58,844 nt of DNA from the NCBI GenBank assembly GCA_007695055.1, contig REEM01000124.1:1-58844 (forward strand), in the 5' to 3' direction. Source of the DNA: Spirochaetaceae bacterium. Its GTDB lineage: Bacteria > Spirochaetota > Spirochaetia > DSM-27196 > SLAA01. Below are positions 39,481 to 50,250 of this stretch, in pieces (within the stretch, counting starts at the first letter, position 1; every line of letters begins with the position of its first letter). Both the position numbers and the translations under genes were made by a program. Under the pieces are notes generated by a model. The model saw nothing but the letters and a program-made list of their open reading frames with translations. It had not been told where the DNA came from and did no database searches.

Positions 39481-41346
39481 ATGATAGTACCAATGAAACG
39501 CGTCGCGGTACTGGTGCTTGATAATGAGCGCGCAGAGGCTACCGCTCGACTCCAGCAGGCCGGTCTGCTCCATGTCGAAATCGAATCGGCTGAGTCTGAA
39601 GATCTAGACGGAGTGAGGCGAAAACTCGCTCGACTTCAACGGGCCAAAGCAGTGCTCCCTGAGCTGGAAATGCAGCCACCTCGATCTACCGACGACCATA
39701 CTGAAGCAAATGCACGTACACAGGAGTTGCTACAGGAAATTGAGTCACGGGTCGAGCGTAAGCGCGAGCTTGATGAACGTCGCGAACACTTGGCTCGTGA
39801 AATATCACGCACCAAGGCCTGGGGTGACTTCAGCGTTGAAGATATTCGTCGACTCGCGGCGAAAGGAGTAGAGATTCGCCTCTACCACGCTGATTCTGAG
39901 ACATATGAAAGTCTTACTCAGCAGAATATTTTCGTGCTTTCACGCACAAAGAGTGATGTGTTTTTTGTACAAGTCGACCTGGGGCAAACTCCTGCTCCGG
40001 AACTTGAGCCAGTCACCCTTCCTGAGCAAGGTCCGGCGGAAATGGCGAAAGAGCTATCCGAACTTGCCAAAGAGCGTTCGGCCATAGATGGGCGACTTGC
40101 CGACATTGCAAAAGAACTTCCAGTCATAGAAATGACCGAACAAGCTTTGCTAGATGATCTTGAGTATGAGACCACCAAGGCCGGAATGGAAGACCACGGT
40201 GCAGTTGCCGCTATAATGGGGTACGTTCCTGCCGAGGCATTGGAGAGCTTTCAGCGTCTAGCCCAGGAACAGTCATGGGGACTCTATGCTAGAGACCCAA
40301 ATCCAGACGAACATCCGCCAACCTTGGTTCGGAACCACCCCATTGTTCGTATGATTCAACCGGTCTTTAAACTGCTTGGAACCGTCCCTGGCTACCGCGA
40401 GTTTGATATCAGTGCCCTGTTTCTCGGTTTTTTCACAGTTTTCTTTGGAATGATTATTGGGGATGCAGGTTACGGATCCCTTATTCTGCTCGCATCCTTT
40501 TTTTTCGCTCTCAAGATGAAAGGGAAAGGGCGCGCTGTTCCAGACGGACTGCGTCTCCTAATACTCCTGTCCAGTGCGGCCGTCGCTTGGGGCGGTATAA
40601 CTGGCAACTGGTTTGGTGTAGAGGCTATAGCGAATCTGCCGGTGTTTTCGGCAATAATCATTCATCCGGTTGCTGCATGGAATCCGGCCAGTGCACATAA
40701 TGTGCAGTTGTTGTGTTTCATTATGGGTACCATACATCTGGTTCTGGCACACGGGTGGCGGCTCATTTCCGGACTCAAACAGGTACCGCGGGTTGCTGCT
40801 TTGGCCGATGCGGGTTGGTTGGTTGTAGTACTTGGTTTGTACTATGTGGTTCTGAACATTGTTCTTGATCCTATGCAGTTTCCTATTCCTGACTACGCAA
40901 TGTACATGATTTTTGGTGGTTTGGTGACGGTAATTGTTTTTGGTCAACAACAAGAAGGGCTCAGCTTTGGAAAGGGAATTCTCAAAGGGGTCTCCAACCT
41001 TATGCCGACCGCGCTAGACGGAATCAGTGCCTTCTCGGACATAGTTTCCTACATTCGACTCTACGCAGTAGGACTTGCCACACTGGCTATTGCCACCAGT
41101 TTTAATGACATGGCAATGGCCGTAAGCACTGCAATTCCGGTTGCGGGACTCGGTGTGGCTGTTGCGGTATTGATATTGGTTTTTGGCCATACCCTTAACT
41201 TGATCATGGCGGCGCTTGCGGTCGTTGTGCATGGGGTGCGGTTAAATATGCTTGAGTTTTCTGGGCATCTTGGAATGGAATGGATCGGCGCGGAATACAG
41301 CCCGTTTCGAAAAAAATACTCGATACAACAAGAGGAGACAAATTAA
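39481..41346 (+). CDS. atpI: V/A-type ATPase subunit I (a-like)
   Basis: ALFLGFFTVFFGMIIGDAGYGSLILL, SDIVSYIRLYAVGLA, GHTLNLIMAALAVVVHGVRLNMLEFSGHLGMEWIGAEYSPF. Confidence 0.96.
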   Translation: MIVPMKRVAVLVLDNERAEATARLQQAGLLHVEIESAESEDLDGVRRKLARLQRAKAVLPELEMQPPRSTDDHTEANARTQELLQEIESRVERKRELDERREHLAREISRTKAWGDFSVEDIRRLAAKGVEIRLYHADSETYESLTQQNIFVLSRTKSDVFFVQVDLGQTPAPELEPVTLPEQGPAEMAKELSELAKERSAIDGRLADIAKELPVIEMTEQALLDDLEYETTKAGMEDHGAVAAIMGYVPAEALESFQRLAQEQSWGLYARDPNPDEHPPTLVRNHPIVRMIQPVFKLLGTVPGYREFDISALFLGFFTVFFGMIIGDAGYGSLILLASFFFALKMKGKGRAVPDGLRLLILLSSAAVAWGGITGNWFGVEAIANLPVFSAIIIHPVAAWNPASAHNVQLLCFIMGTIHLVLAHGWRLISGLKQVPRVAALADAGWLVVVLGLYYVVLNIVLDPMQFPIPDYAMYMIFGGLVTVIVFGQQQEGLSFGKGILKGVSNLMPTALDGISAFSDIVSYIRLYAVGLATLAIATSFNDMAMAVSTAIPVAGLGVAVAVLILVFGHTLNLIMAALAVVVHGVRLNMLEFSGHLGMEWIGAEYSPFRKKYSIQQEETN

Positions 41347-41778
41347 ATGGATATCGGAATGATCGGTATTGGCGGTGCTTTGGCATTCGCCGCTATGGGA
41401 TCGGCCATTGGCGCCGGAAGCGCTGGCATGGCCGCCGTTGGGGCATGGAAGCGCTGTTTTGCACAGAACAAACCGGCTCCCTTTATGTTGGTAGCGTTTG
41501 TAGGCGCGCCGCTCACCCAGACAATCTACGGACTTATCCTCATGGGTGCATTGGCAACCGCAATTGAGGGTGGCGCCGACGGTGGGCTCATTTTTGGGGC
41601 TGGCGTTTTTGGTGGTATGGCTATGGGTATGTCGGCCTGGTTTCAGGGTAAGGCGGCCGCGGTAGCTTCTGACGCACTTGCAGAGACTGGTAAAGGCTTT
41701 GGTAACTATATCATGGTGTTGGGTCTGGTAGAGACCGTCGCACTGTTTGTCATGGTATTCCTCCTCGGCGTTGTATAA
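41347..41778 (+). CDS. atpK: V/A-type ATPase membrane rotor subunit K
   Basis: Duplicated two-helix hairpins; LTQTIYG in hairpin 1, LVETVALF in hairpin 2. Confidence 0.95.
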   Translation: MDIGMIGIGGALAFAAMGSAIGAGSAGMAAVGAWKRCFAQNKPAPFMLVAFVGAPLTQTIYGLILMGALATAIEGGADGGLIFGAGVFGGMAMGMSAWFQGKAAAVASDALAETGKGFGNYIMVLGLVETVALFVMVFLLGVV

Positions 41779-41864
41779 CAGAGGGCCGGGAACGCAGGGA
41801 CATGCTAAGAACTGTAGCAACGGTTCAGACCGCCTTGCACATGCTTAACGCAGATCAAATACAG

Positions 41865-41893
41865 CCGACTCCTTGGCCAAGGGGTCGGTTTTT
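41865..41893 (+). terminator. Rho-independent terminator of the ATPase operon
   Basis: CCGACTCCTTGGCCAAGGGGTCGG followed by TTTTTC. Confidence 0.8.
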
Positions 41894-41953
41894 CTTTCTC
41901 TCGACCTTCCTTCATAAGAGGCCGATACAGTATATAGGGAGGATTAATTCATA

Positions 41954-42853
41954 ATGTCGCGCAGCTGCCAGCGAGTTCTCATCATCCTTTCGCTATTCAT
42001 TCTTGCAGCCACGGTTGCTCATGCCGCCGATCCCGCATGGTTGCGGTATCAACGAGGGCTTGCGGCGTATGAGGAAGGGGAGCTGGGTCTTGCGCTTCGG
42101 CACTTTCGCGGAGCCCTTGAACAACAGGCGCGCTTTCCAGAGGCAGAGGCAGGTATTGGGATGATTCTTGCCCAAGAAGGCGCCTTTGGCCCAGCCATCC
42201 GCCATCTAAGCTCGGCTCTTGAACAAGCCAACGAACTCCAGATCCCTGAGGAGCATTTTCGCATTCGCTACACCATGGCCGAGATCCATGAGCTACAGGG
42301 AGACCGTCGCGAGTATGAGCGAACGCTCGAGCGTATCGTAGACGAGGACCGCAACTTCCGTTCACCACAGCAGGCAACGCTGCGTAATGCGCGTCGGCGG
42401 GTTTTCCTGGATAATGGTTTTGACCGAATGTTGGAGCTGTATCGCCTTGAGCCCCATCCGTCCTTAGATGCACACAGACTCTTGGGTGTCCATTACCTTC
42501 GTTCAGGAGAATACAGTGCAGCCTTTGAGCATCTGCTCACTGCATCACTCCAGGCCAGCACTCGCATGATTGCAGAGTTACGACATACCCGTCCTGTGTA
42601 CGAGTATGATAATCTCCACGAGTTCTTGGACAAGATCGAGAGCGATCGCACATTAGCATATTTGGTCTCGGAAATGCGTTACTACGAACTTCTCTATCTC
42701 CTGGCCGCTGCGAGTTACGGCGTTGCTCCCGATCTTCAGCACTCTACCGACCTGTGGCAGATACTCGTCGAAAGACCCTCCGCAGGCATTTGGTCTCGGC
42801 GCGCACACGGCCAACTTCGTGACCCGCGCGCCAATGCGCTCATTGATTATTAG
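41954..42853 (+). CDS. TPR-like exported protein
   Basis: Signal peptide; YQRGLAAYEEGELGLALRHFRGALEQQARFPEAEAGIGMILAQEG repeats. Confidence 0.7.
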   Translation: MSRSCQRVLIILSLFILAATVAHAADPAWLRYQRGLAAYEEGELGLALRHFRGALEQQARFPEAEAGIGMILAQEGAFGPAIRHLSSALEQANELQIPEEHFRIRYTMAEIHELQGDRREYERTLERIVDEDRNFRSPQQATLRNARRRVFLDNGFDRMLELYRLEPHPSLDAHRLLGVHYLRSGEYSAAFEHLLTASLQASTRMIAELRHTRPVYEYDNLHEFLDKIESDRTLAYLVSEMRYYELLYLLAAASYGVAPDLQHSTDLWQILVERPSAGIWSRRAHGQLRDPRANALIDY

Positions 42854-42922
42854 CGTATGATCGCGTAGTCTGCACGCATATAACGGTGCTTCCTTGGTGA
42901 CGCCAAAACAATCCGGACGGCT

Positions 42923-45799
42923 ATGAAAAATATCATTGTTAAAGGTGCTCGGGAGCACAATCTCAAGAATATAGATCTCGTACTACCACGGGACAGCCTC
43001 ATAGTGATCTCGGGTTTAAGCGGGTCAGGGAAGTCCTCGCTGGCATTCGACACCATTTTTGCAGAAGGGCAACGCCGCTATGTTGAATCGCTTTCTGCCT
43101 ATGCCCGTCAGTTCCTTGGGCGCATGGAGAAACCGGCTGTTGACTACATTGAAGGTTTGTCTCCGGCAATTTCCATAGAACAGAAAACCACTCACCGCAA
43201 TCCAAGATCTACTGTCGGCACAGTCACCGAGATCCACGACTACCTACGACTCGTTTTTGCACGCATTGGAAAGGCTCACTGCCCGAGCTGTGGCAAGCCT
43301 ATAAGTAGTTACTCTGTTGATCAGATTATTGAGCAGCTGCGTCTCCTTCCTACCGGAGGGAAGCTCCAAGTCCTTGCCCCGGTTGTTCGTGAACAAAAAG
43401 GACGGCATGAGCAGGTGTTTCGTGATGCTCTCCGAGCTGGCTTTGTTCGCGTGCGCGTTAACGGTGAGCTCCGGGAACTGGACGAAGAGATTCAGTTGGA
43501 GAAGAACAAGAAACACAGTATCGATATACTTGTCGACCGCATTCGACTCAGCGGCGGCGCTGAAAAACGTCTTACAGAGTCAATAGAAACCGCCCTCGAT
43601 ATCGCCAATGGAACGGTGCTGGTTGAGCACACACCGGCTGAACCCGAATCCGCAGCTTCCGAAAGCCTGTTCTTTTCACAGCACTCGGCCTGTCCTGACT
43701 GTGGAATTGGTCTGCCTGAGCTTGAGCCACGCTTGTTCTCGTTTAATAATCCGGCTGGTGCTTGCGCAAGTTGTTCAGGACTGGGTAAGACTCTTGAGTT
43801 CGATGCTGACAAAATTATACCAGACTGGGAGCTTTCATTTAACCAAGGTGGTATTGTTCCGTACAAACCAAGCTCAAATTGGTACCGGAGCAAGATTGAG
43901 TCGCTTGCCAAGCACTTCAATTTCGAGCTTCATACACCACTCAAAGAGATTAACGAAACCGCGCGCAAGGCGCTACTCTACGGGTCACATGAGAAAATTG
44001 AGGTCACCTACGTAAATAAAAAACAAACTGGACGCTTTGAGTACCAAAGCGAATTCCCCGGTGTGTTGGCCGACCTGAAGCGCCGGTATCTGGAGAGCAG
44101 TTCGGAAGGTGTCAAGGAATGGCTGGAAGGCTTCATGGCACAGCAGGTCTGCCCCGAATGCGGAGGAAAACGACTCAGACCAGAAGCCCTTGCGGTCCAG
44201 ATTGCGGGCAAGAACATTTACGAAATATCACAGCTATCGGTAGCCGACGCTCTTAGTTTTTTTGAAACTTTGACGCTGAGCGAAACCGACCGCAGCATCT
44301 CGGAGCAGGCACTCAAAGAAATCACTGCGAGACTCGGATTCATGAACGCGGTAGGGTTGGAGTATCTGAGTCTTGAACGCTCGGCCTCTACGCTTTCGGG
44401 CGGTGAGGCCCAACGCATACGCTTGGCTACGCAGATTGGGTCATCACTGGTGGGTGTCCTCTATATACTGGACGAACCAACTATTGGCCTGCATCAACGC
44501 GATAATGCGCGCCTCATAGAAACCCTGCTCCGCCTGCGAGATCTAGGTAATACCGTCATAGTGGTCGAACATGACGAGCAGGTGCTTCGCACAGCGGACT
44601 ACATAGTTGATCTTGGTCCGGCCGCAGGCGTGCATGGCGGTGAAGTGGTTGCACAAGGGAGCTACGACGAGGTCGTGGCGGTGCCTGAAAGCCTAACCGG
44701 TCGCTACCTTTCAGGCGCGTCTCTCATTCCAATCCCCCAAACACGCCGCTCAGATAACGGTCAACGTTTGAGTATACAAGGCGCCTCGTTACATAATCTT
44801 AAAGACATCGATATATCTCTTCCGCTCGGCTGCCTCTGTGTCTTGACCGGCGTCTCAGGTTCCGGCAAGAGCACATTGTTGAATGAGACCCTCTTGCCAA
44901 TGGCGACTGCCGCGGTGCGTGGTCAGCTGCCCCCCAAAGGTCTCTGTCGGGCTCTGGAAGGTGCTGAACTCTTTGACGCCGTGATCTCCATTGATCAAAG
45001 CCCAATAGGGCGGACACCCCGTTCAAATCCGGCGACTTATGTTGGCATGTTCACACCCATACGCGAACTTTTTGCCGCAATGCCGGAGTCTCGTGCTCGC
45101 GGCTATGAAGCCGGTCGTTTTTCCTTTAACGTCAAAGGCGGCAGGTGCGAACACTGCCGTGGGGACGGAGTAATCAAAATTGAAATGCACTTCCTACCGG
45201 ACGTCTTCATAACCTGCGATGTATGCAAGGGCAGGCGCTACACTAACGAGACTCGTGAGATTCGTTACAAGGGCAAAAGCATTGATGAGGTGCTGGATAT
45301 GACGGTAGAAGAGGCACGCGAATTCTTTGCCGCGGTGCCTCAGATTAAGCGCCGACTCGATACAATGTATGATGTCGGACTCGACTATATTCGCCTTGGA
45401 CAGTCAGCGCTCACCCTATCCGGTGGCGAAGCACAACGGGTAAAGCTATCCTTGGAACTGTCCAAACGAAATACGGGTAGAACCTTGTATGTTTTAGATG
45501 AGCCAACTACGGGTCTTCATTTTGAGGATGTTCGCAAGCTTATCGATGTACTAAACCTGCTCATAGAAAACGGAAACACTGTCATAGTAATTGAGCATAA
45601 TCCCGATGTAATTCTCCAAGCCGACTTCGTCGTTGATTTAGGTCCCGAGGGCGGTGAGAAGGGAGGCCGAGTTGTAGCAGCTGGAACCCCCGAGCAAGTC
45701 GCGCAGGTACAGGATTCCTATACCGGACAATACCTAAACGAGCTCCTTCAGGAGCGGACGCCGCGCAGTTCCATGATTGTTCCAAGCGAGACAGGGTAG
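42923..45799 (+). CDS. uvrA: Excinuclease ABC subunit A
   Basis: GAREHNLKNIDL, SGLSGSGKSSLAFDT, CPECGGKRL, GVSGSGKSTLLNE, LSGGEAQRVKL. Confidence 0.98.
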   Translation: MKNIIVKGAREHNLKNIDLVLPRDSLIVISGLSGSGKSSLAFDTIFAEGQRRYVESLSAYARQFLGRMEKPAVDYIEGLSPAISIEQKTTHRNPRSTVGTVTEIHDYLRLVFARIGKAHCPSCGKPISSYSVDQIIEQLRLLPTGGKLQVLAPVVREQKGRHEQVFRDALRAGFVRVRVNGELRELDEEIQLEKNKKHSIDILVDRIRLSGGAEKRLTESIETALDIANGTVLVEHTPAEPESAASESLFFSQHSACPDCGIGLPELEPRLFSFNNPAGACASCSGLGKTLEFDADKIIPDWELSFNQGGIVPYKPSSNWYRSKIESLAKHFNFELHTPLKEINETARKALLYGSHEKIEVTYVNKKQTGRFEYQSEFPGVLADLKRRYLESSSEGVKEWLEGFMAQQVCPECGGKRLRPEALAVQIAGKNIYEISQLSVADALSFFETLTLSETDRSISEQALKEITARLGFMNAVGLEYLSLERSASTLSGGEAQRIRLATQIGSSLVGVLYILDEPTIGLHQRDNARLIETLLRLRDLGNTVIVVEHDEQVLRTADYIVDLGPAAGVHGGEVVAQGSYDEVVAVPESLTGRYLSGASLIPIPQTRRSDNGQRLSIQGASLHNLKDIDISLPLGCLCVLTGVSGSGKSTLLNETLLPMATAAVRGQLPPKGLCRALEGAELFDAVISIDQSPIGRTPRSNPATYVGMFTPIRELFAAMPESRARGYEAGRFSFNVKGGRCEHCRGDGVIKIEMHFLPDVFITCDVCKGRRYTNETREIRYKGKSIDEVLDMTVEEAREFFAAVPQIKRRLDTMYDVGLDYIRLGQSALTLSGGEAQRVKLSLELSKRNTGRTLYVLDEPTTGLHFEDVRKLIDVLNLLIENGNTVIVIEHNPDVILQADFVVDLGPEGGEKGGRVVAAGTPEQVAQVQDSYTGQYLNELLQERTPRSSMIVPSETG

Positions 45800-45838
45800 G
45801 CGCGTGAGAGGTGGTTGGTGTAGCAACAGGCCCGACAC

Positions 45839-48800
45839 ATGAAACGACCTGTAATGGAGCATAGTTTGAGTTCAGGCCTGCGTGTGCTTTTTCGACTTCT
45901 CATTCTTGTGGCTTTGATTAATCCCATTTCCGCACTCTCTCAGGAACCTGACAGTGAAGTCCCAGAGGAACCAGCATCTGAGTCACTTTTTCAACGAACG
46001 CTCGCTCAGGATATCCGCAGTGCTGATTTTCGGGAATTAGTCGACTGGCTTGAGAGCTTGGACTTGTCTACGCGTGGATCAAGGCGAGAGCTGGAGAATA
46101 GATTATTTGCCTATCATGAGCTTAGCCCGCCGCCTCTGCCCCCGGAGAGAAGCGGACGAACCATTACCATAGAGTCTACGCGACTTGGTGAGTACTTCGA
46201 TATCGAGGAAGTCGATGAAAATTATGTGATTCTACGGGGTGGTGTATCCATTCGACTTGAGGATGACGACGTCGTCCACTACATCGAAGCAGAAGAGGTT
46301 TTATTTAACCAAGCTCGGAACCGAATGACCGCGCGTGGTGGTGTGGTATACCGCATTGAGCGTGAACGAGGAGATGAGACCTTTCGTGGCCGGGCTCTGA
46401 GCTTTGACATCTCCAACTGGGAAGGCGTATTTCTGGACGGCGCATCAACACGACCACGGGTGCTGGAAGGCGAGGAGCTAGAGTTCACTTTTGAAGGTGA
46501 TACCATTATTCGCTCAGCCGAGGATATCATTCTTCTGGAACATGGAACCATAACCAGTTCTCCGGTCGATCCTCCGAACTGGCGGCTGCGGGCGCGACGC
46601 ATCTGGGTATTCGGCCCGGGTGAGTGGGCTTTACAAAACGCAGTTTTGTACGTCGGTCGTGTCCCAGTGCTGTATTTTCCATTCTTCTTTGTACCTGGCG
46701 ATGACCTTTTTTTTCACCCATCAATAGGCTACCGTACTCGGGCAGGAGCCTTTCTGCAAACGACTACCTACTTAGTGGGTAGGCGCACTGAAGAAGCCGC
46801 GCCGTTTTCCTTCCTACAGCTTTCAGAGGAACAACAATCACGACGCGAACGCGAACGTTGGTTTATATTTCTTCGTGACACCGACAGACCCGACACAACG
46901 TCCGCCGACCGAACAGTGAAAGCGTTGGCTGATATTTACACCCGCTTAGGTGTGCTCATTGGTTTGCACGCCCAGCTACCAAGTTTTGGGCCCTTGAACT
47001 CGGTAAACTGGCGCAGTTCCTTAGGGGTCAGTCGCCATCTCTACCCTATTGAGAACATTGAGGAGTTTGTAACTCCTTACCGAGTTGTGGATGGACGGGC
47101 GGAAACCGACTGGAACCGCAGTAATTTTGCAGGGTGGGGTGAACTTCCATTCCGATACGAACTTCAGAGCAACGCTTCAACTGCGCTTCTAGGACTGTCC
47201 ATGCAACTCGAGCTCTTGCTAATGTCTGATCCATTCTTTCGACGTGATTTCGACAACCGGGCTGAGTCTATTGATTTCGCAGGGCTCTTGGGGTTCAGTG
47301 AACTCATTGAGAGCGAACCAGACACTATCAACACCCTACGATGGAGTCTCCGGGGAGCGTATAGACCGGAGCTACCTTCGGCGATCAAACCTTATCTGAG
47401 CAATCTTTCCATCAGTTCATATAGCTGGATCCTGTATTGGGAAAGCCGTGATACGCCGACCGAGCTCCTCCGCCCAGAAGCCCAGACCGCTCTAGATAGC
47501 CCTGAGCGACGGTTTTTCTATCCGAACCGTTACACTACGCCGGATCTGACAGGAAGGGTAGAGGGTACGCTGCTTGACTCGGCTCGTAAGCGTCCTGGAA
47601 TAGACTCGCCCGAGGAACTACCCGAGGACTTTGAACCCGCTCCGCTACGACCTCCGTGGAATGAAGAACGGGTCAACCGTGATGAACAGTACGACGATCC
47701 CGATGAGAGCCTCCTACGCCTCCCTGCCTTACGTCCAAGTTTCACCGTCCCGGAAATTCAGGCCCCTTTTGGCTATAGGGTGAGCTACAGTGTGGTTCCG
47801 CGTCTCACGGTGGATAACTTCACTCAGAACATAGAATGGAGGGTTCCCGAGGATATAGACTGGCAAACCCGTTACGCTCAGCTCAACTCCGACAATACTG
47901 GTAGGCTTTCATACCGCGCTAACCTGTATCGTCGTCTTTTTGTTCTGGAAAACTCACTCATTCTCCGTCAAAGGTATCGTTCTGTATACAACCTCAACGA
48001 AAATCTAAGCGACACAACTCGTCGCTCCTTAGAGAACCAGGCCTTTCGATTCACCGGTGTGACCGGAGAACATCAGGCTAGACTCAGCAGCTTCCCTTTG
48101 CAGGATCACGAGATCCTTGACCAAAGTAGTGTGGTGTATCGACTCAATACCCTATTATACCGGCGAGTGTTTGACTCTCGGCGCAACGACGATCCCGACG
48201 GCCCGCCTGTCTACGTAGACGAGTATTTTGAATGGGATCCGGAGTTTGTCTCCAATCACGATGTTTCAGCAAATCTACGGGCACGGCTGTGGCGGGCGAC
48301 CCAGTCCCTCAGCTTAACCGCCACCTTGCCCCCAGTTGAGGAGGAGTTCACCGGGCGAGCAGAGGCTATTACCGGCCCCTTGCGAACCACTGTTTCAACA
48401 GGCGTACGTCGGCCTGAAGGCGAGGACTGGATATGGAATCCACTCGTCATAGACCAGCGCTTTCAACCGAACCCCAACATCACCTTGACTGAACGTCTTG
48501 TGTACAGTATCGAAGATGATGAGATTACTTCGAGCATTACCAACCTCAGACTCTGGTTCCTTACACTTGGATTGACAGCACGAACTACCAATAGTTTCCG
48601 TTTTGTTGGCGCCCCGAACGGTTGGGAAGAGCGTGACGACCGCGATTTTCGTCCTACCAACGCCAAGGTTTCTGTCGAGTACGACACCGAGACTCCGCCG
48701 TTGTGGAAAAACCGGGTCAGGAGTGCTGCCTTGATACGATCAACTCTTGATATGGATCTACTACGATATACCGAAAGTGTTTTTGATATACGGTTCGAAT

Positions 48801-49198
48801 ACCTCGCACGCGTATATCAATTCATGGACCTGCGTTTTGCATCAGTTACGCGTAACGATCAACCCTACCGGTATGTGCCCCAGCTTTCAGACGAGCTGGG
48901 ACTGGAACGCCGTAATGTCTTTCGGGATTTGGCAGACTCATTTAATTTTTTCGACACGCGCGCGCGAGAGACCTCATTCTTCAACGTTCAACAACTCGAG
49001 ATTGGAGTTGTACACTATCTGGACGACTGGACCCTCAGTATTGACTACGCCGGGCGGCCGGAGCTCGAGACCACGCCGGAGGGCACGCAGCAATTCAAGT
49101 GGAGCTCCCGGCTGGAGTTGGCCTTGGTGTGGAGACCCATTCCGGAACTTCGGCGGGAGATTCTGTTTGAGGATGGTGAACTTGTTTTTGAGGAGTAG
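45839..49198 (+). CDS. LptD/OstA-like outer membrane protein
   Basis: LptA/OstA-like repeats (GGVSIRLEDDDVVHYIEAEEVLFNQARNRMTARGGVVYRIE), WRLRARRIWVFGPGEWALQNAVLYVGRVPVLYFPFFFVPGDDLFFHPSIGYRTRAGAFLQTTTY. Confidence 0.85.
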   Translation: MKRPVMEHSLSSGLRVLFRLLILVALINPISALSQEPDSEVPEEPASESLFQRTLAQDIRSADFRELVDWLESLDLSTRGSRRELENRLFAYHELSPPPLPPERSGRTITIESTRLGEYFDIEEVDENYVILRGGVSIRLEDDDVVHYIEAEEVLFNQARNRMTARGGVVYRIERERGDETFRGRALSFDISNWEGVFLDGASTRPRVLEGEELEFTFEGDTIIRSAEDIILLEHGTITSSPVDPPNWRLRARRIWVFGPGEWALQNAVLYVGRVPVLYFPFFFVPGDDLFFHPSIGYRTRAGAFLQTTTYLVGRRTEEAAPFSFLQLSEEQQSRRERERWFIFLRDTDRPDTTSADRTVKALADIYTRLGVLIGLHAQLPSFGPLNSVNWRSSLGVSRHLYPIENIEEFVTPYRVVDGRAETDWNRSNFAGWGELPFRYELQSNASTALLGLSMQLELLLMSDPFFRRDFDNRAESIDFAGLLGFSELIESEPDTINTLRWSLRGAYRPELPSAIKPYLSNLSISSYSWILYWESRDTPTELLRPEAQTALDSPERRFFYPNRYTTPDLTGRVEGTLLDSARKRPGIDSPEELPEDFEPAPLRPPWNEERVNRDEQYDDPDESLLRLPALRPSFTVPEIQAPFGYRVSYSVVPRLTVDNFTQNIEWRVPEDIDWQTRYAQLNSDNTGRLSYRANLYRRLFVLENSLILRQRYRSVYNLNENLSDTTRRSLENQAFRFTGVTGEHQARLSSFPLQDHEILDQSSVVYRLNTLLYRRVFDSRRNDDPDGPPVYVDEYFEWDPEFVSNHDVSANLRARLWRATQSLSLTATLPPVEEEFTGRAEAITGPLRTTVSTGVRRPEGEDWIWNPLVIDQRFQPNPNITLTERLVYSIEDDEITSSITNLRLWFLTLGLTARTTNSFRFVGAPNGWEERDDRDFRPTNAKVSVEYDTETPPLWKNRVRSAALIRSTLDMDLLRYTESVFDIRFEYLARVYQFMDLRFASVTRNDQPYRYVPQLSDELGLERRNVFRDLADSFNFFDTRARETSFFNVQQLEIGVVHYLDDWTLSIDYAGRPELETTPEGTQQFKWSSRLELALVWRPIPELRREILFEDGELVFEE

Positions 49199-49281
49199 AA
49201 CGGTAGGTGTCCTAAAACGAACCCTTACGAGCTAGTTGACCAGTCGTCGGCGGCAGCACTATACTTTTACCAGAATGAGGA

Positions 49282-50250
49282 GTGGCATTGGGCCAGAATA
49301 CCACAGTTGTTCTTGCGGATCATAACGTAGTTGGCGAACTATGCGGAGCAAACGACCGAAATATCGCCTACTTGGAAAGTCTCCTTCAGTCGCGTGTAAC
49401 TACTCGCGGGAATGAGATTTACCTGAGCGACTCCGACCCCGAAAAACAAAGAATCTTCTCCGAGGTACTCCGGCGGCTCGAGCAGCACCTGTATGCGGGC
49501 ATCACAGTAAGCATTGACTTAATACAGTCCGTATATCGCACCGTGACGGACAACGATACTCTTGGAGCCGACATGCTTCTTGAGCAACGAATAGAGTTAC
49601 CTGGTGTTGGCCGTTCAATATCGCCCCGCAGTCATGCCCAAGCCTGTTATATTCGCAGCCTACAAACGAAAGAAATGGTCTTCTGCATTGGCCCTGCCGG
49701 TACCGGCAAGACCTACCTTGCGGTGGCTGCCGCGCTGCACGACATCCTCACACGCAAGAAAAGAAAACTCGTCTTAACACGACCGGTAGTAGAGGCGGGT
49801 GAAAACCTGGGCTTTCTACCCGGGGATCTTGCGCAAAAAATAAACCCTTACTTGCGGCCGCTGTATGACGCAATTGAAGATCTGAGTTCCGGCGAAATGC
49901 TTCACAAGCTTGAAAGCAATAACATGATTGAGATTGCGCCTTTGGCATATATGCGGGGGCGTAGTCTGAAAGACTGCGTGATATTGCTTGACGAGGCTCA
50001 AAATACAACCAAAGAACAAATGAAAATGTTTCTTACGCGCATAGGAGAAGGGTCACGCGCCTTCATAACAGGCGACGTCACCCAGATTGATCTTCCTCGG
50101 AAATCCAGTTCCGGGCTGTTACATGCAGTGCGCTTGCTTAACGCAATAGAAGAGCTCGATATCAATTTTCTCTCGGGCAAGGACGTTGTGAGAAGTGCTA
50201 TTGTGCAAAAAATTGTTGCAGCCTACGAGGCCGACACGGAACAACCATGA
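49282..50250 (+). CDS. PhoH-like ATPase
   Basis: FCIGPAGTGKTYLAVA, VLTRPVVEAGENLGFLPGDLAQKINPYLRPLYDAI, ILLDEAQNTTKEQMKMFLTRIGEGSRAFITGDVTQIDL. Confidence 0.95.
   Translation: MALGQNTTVVLADHNVVGELCGANDRNIAYLESLLQSRVTTRGNEIYLSDSDPEKQRIFSEVLRRLEQHLYAGITVSIDLIQSVYRTVTDNDTLGADMLLEQRIELPGVGRSISPRSHAQACYIRSLQTKEMVFCIGPAGTGKTYLAVAAALHDILTRKKRKLVLTRPVVEAGENLGFLPGDLAQKINPYLRPLYDAIEDLSSGEMLHKLESNNMIEIAPLAYMRGRSLKDCVILLDEAQNTTKEQMKMFLTRIGEGSRAFITGDVTQIDLPRKSSSGLLHAVRLLNAIEELDINFLSGKDVVRSAIVQKIVAAYEADTEQP

Noticed and set aside
41242-41820. 192-aa minus-strand ORF
   Set aside because: Antisense to atpI/atpK; no RBS or recognisable motif.
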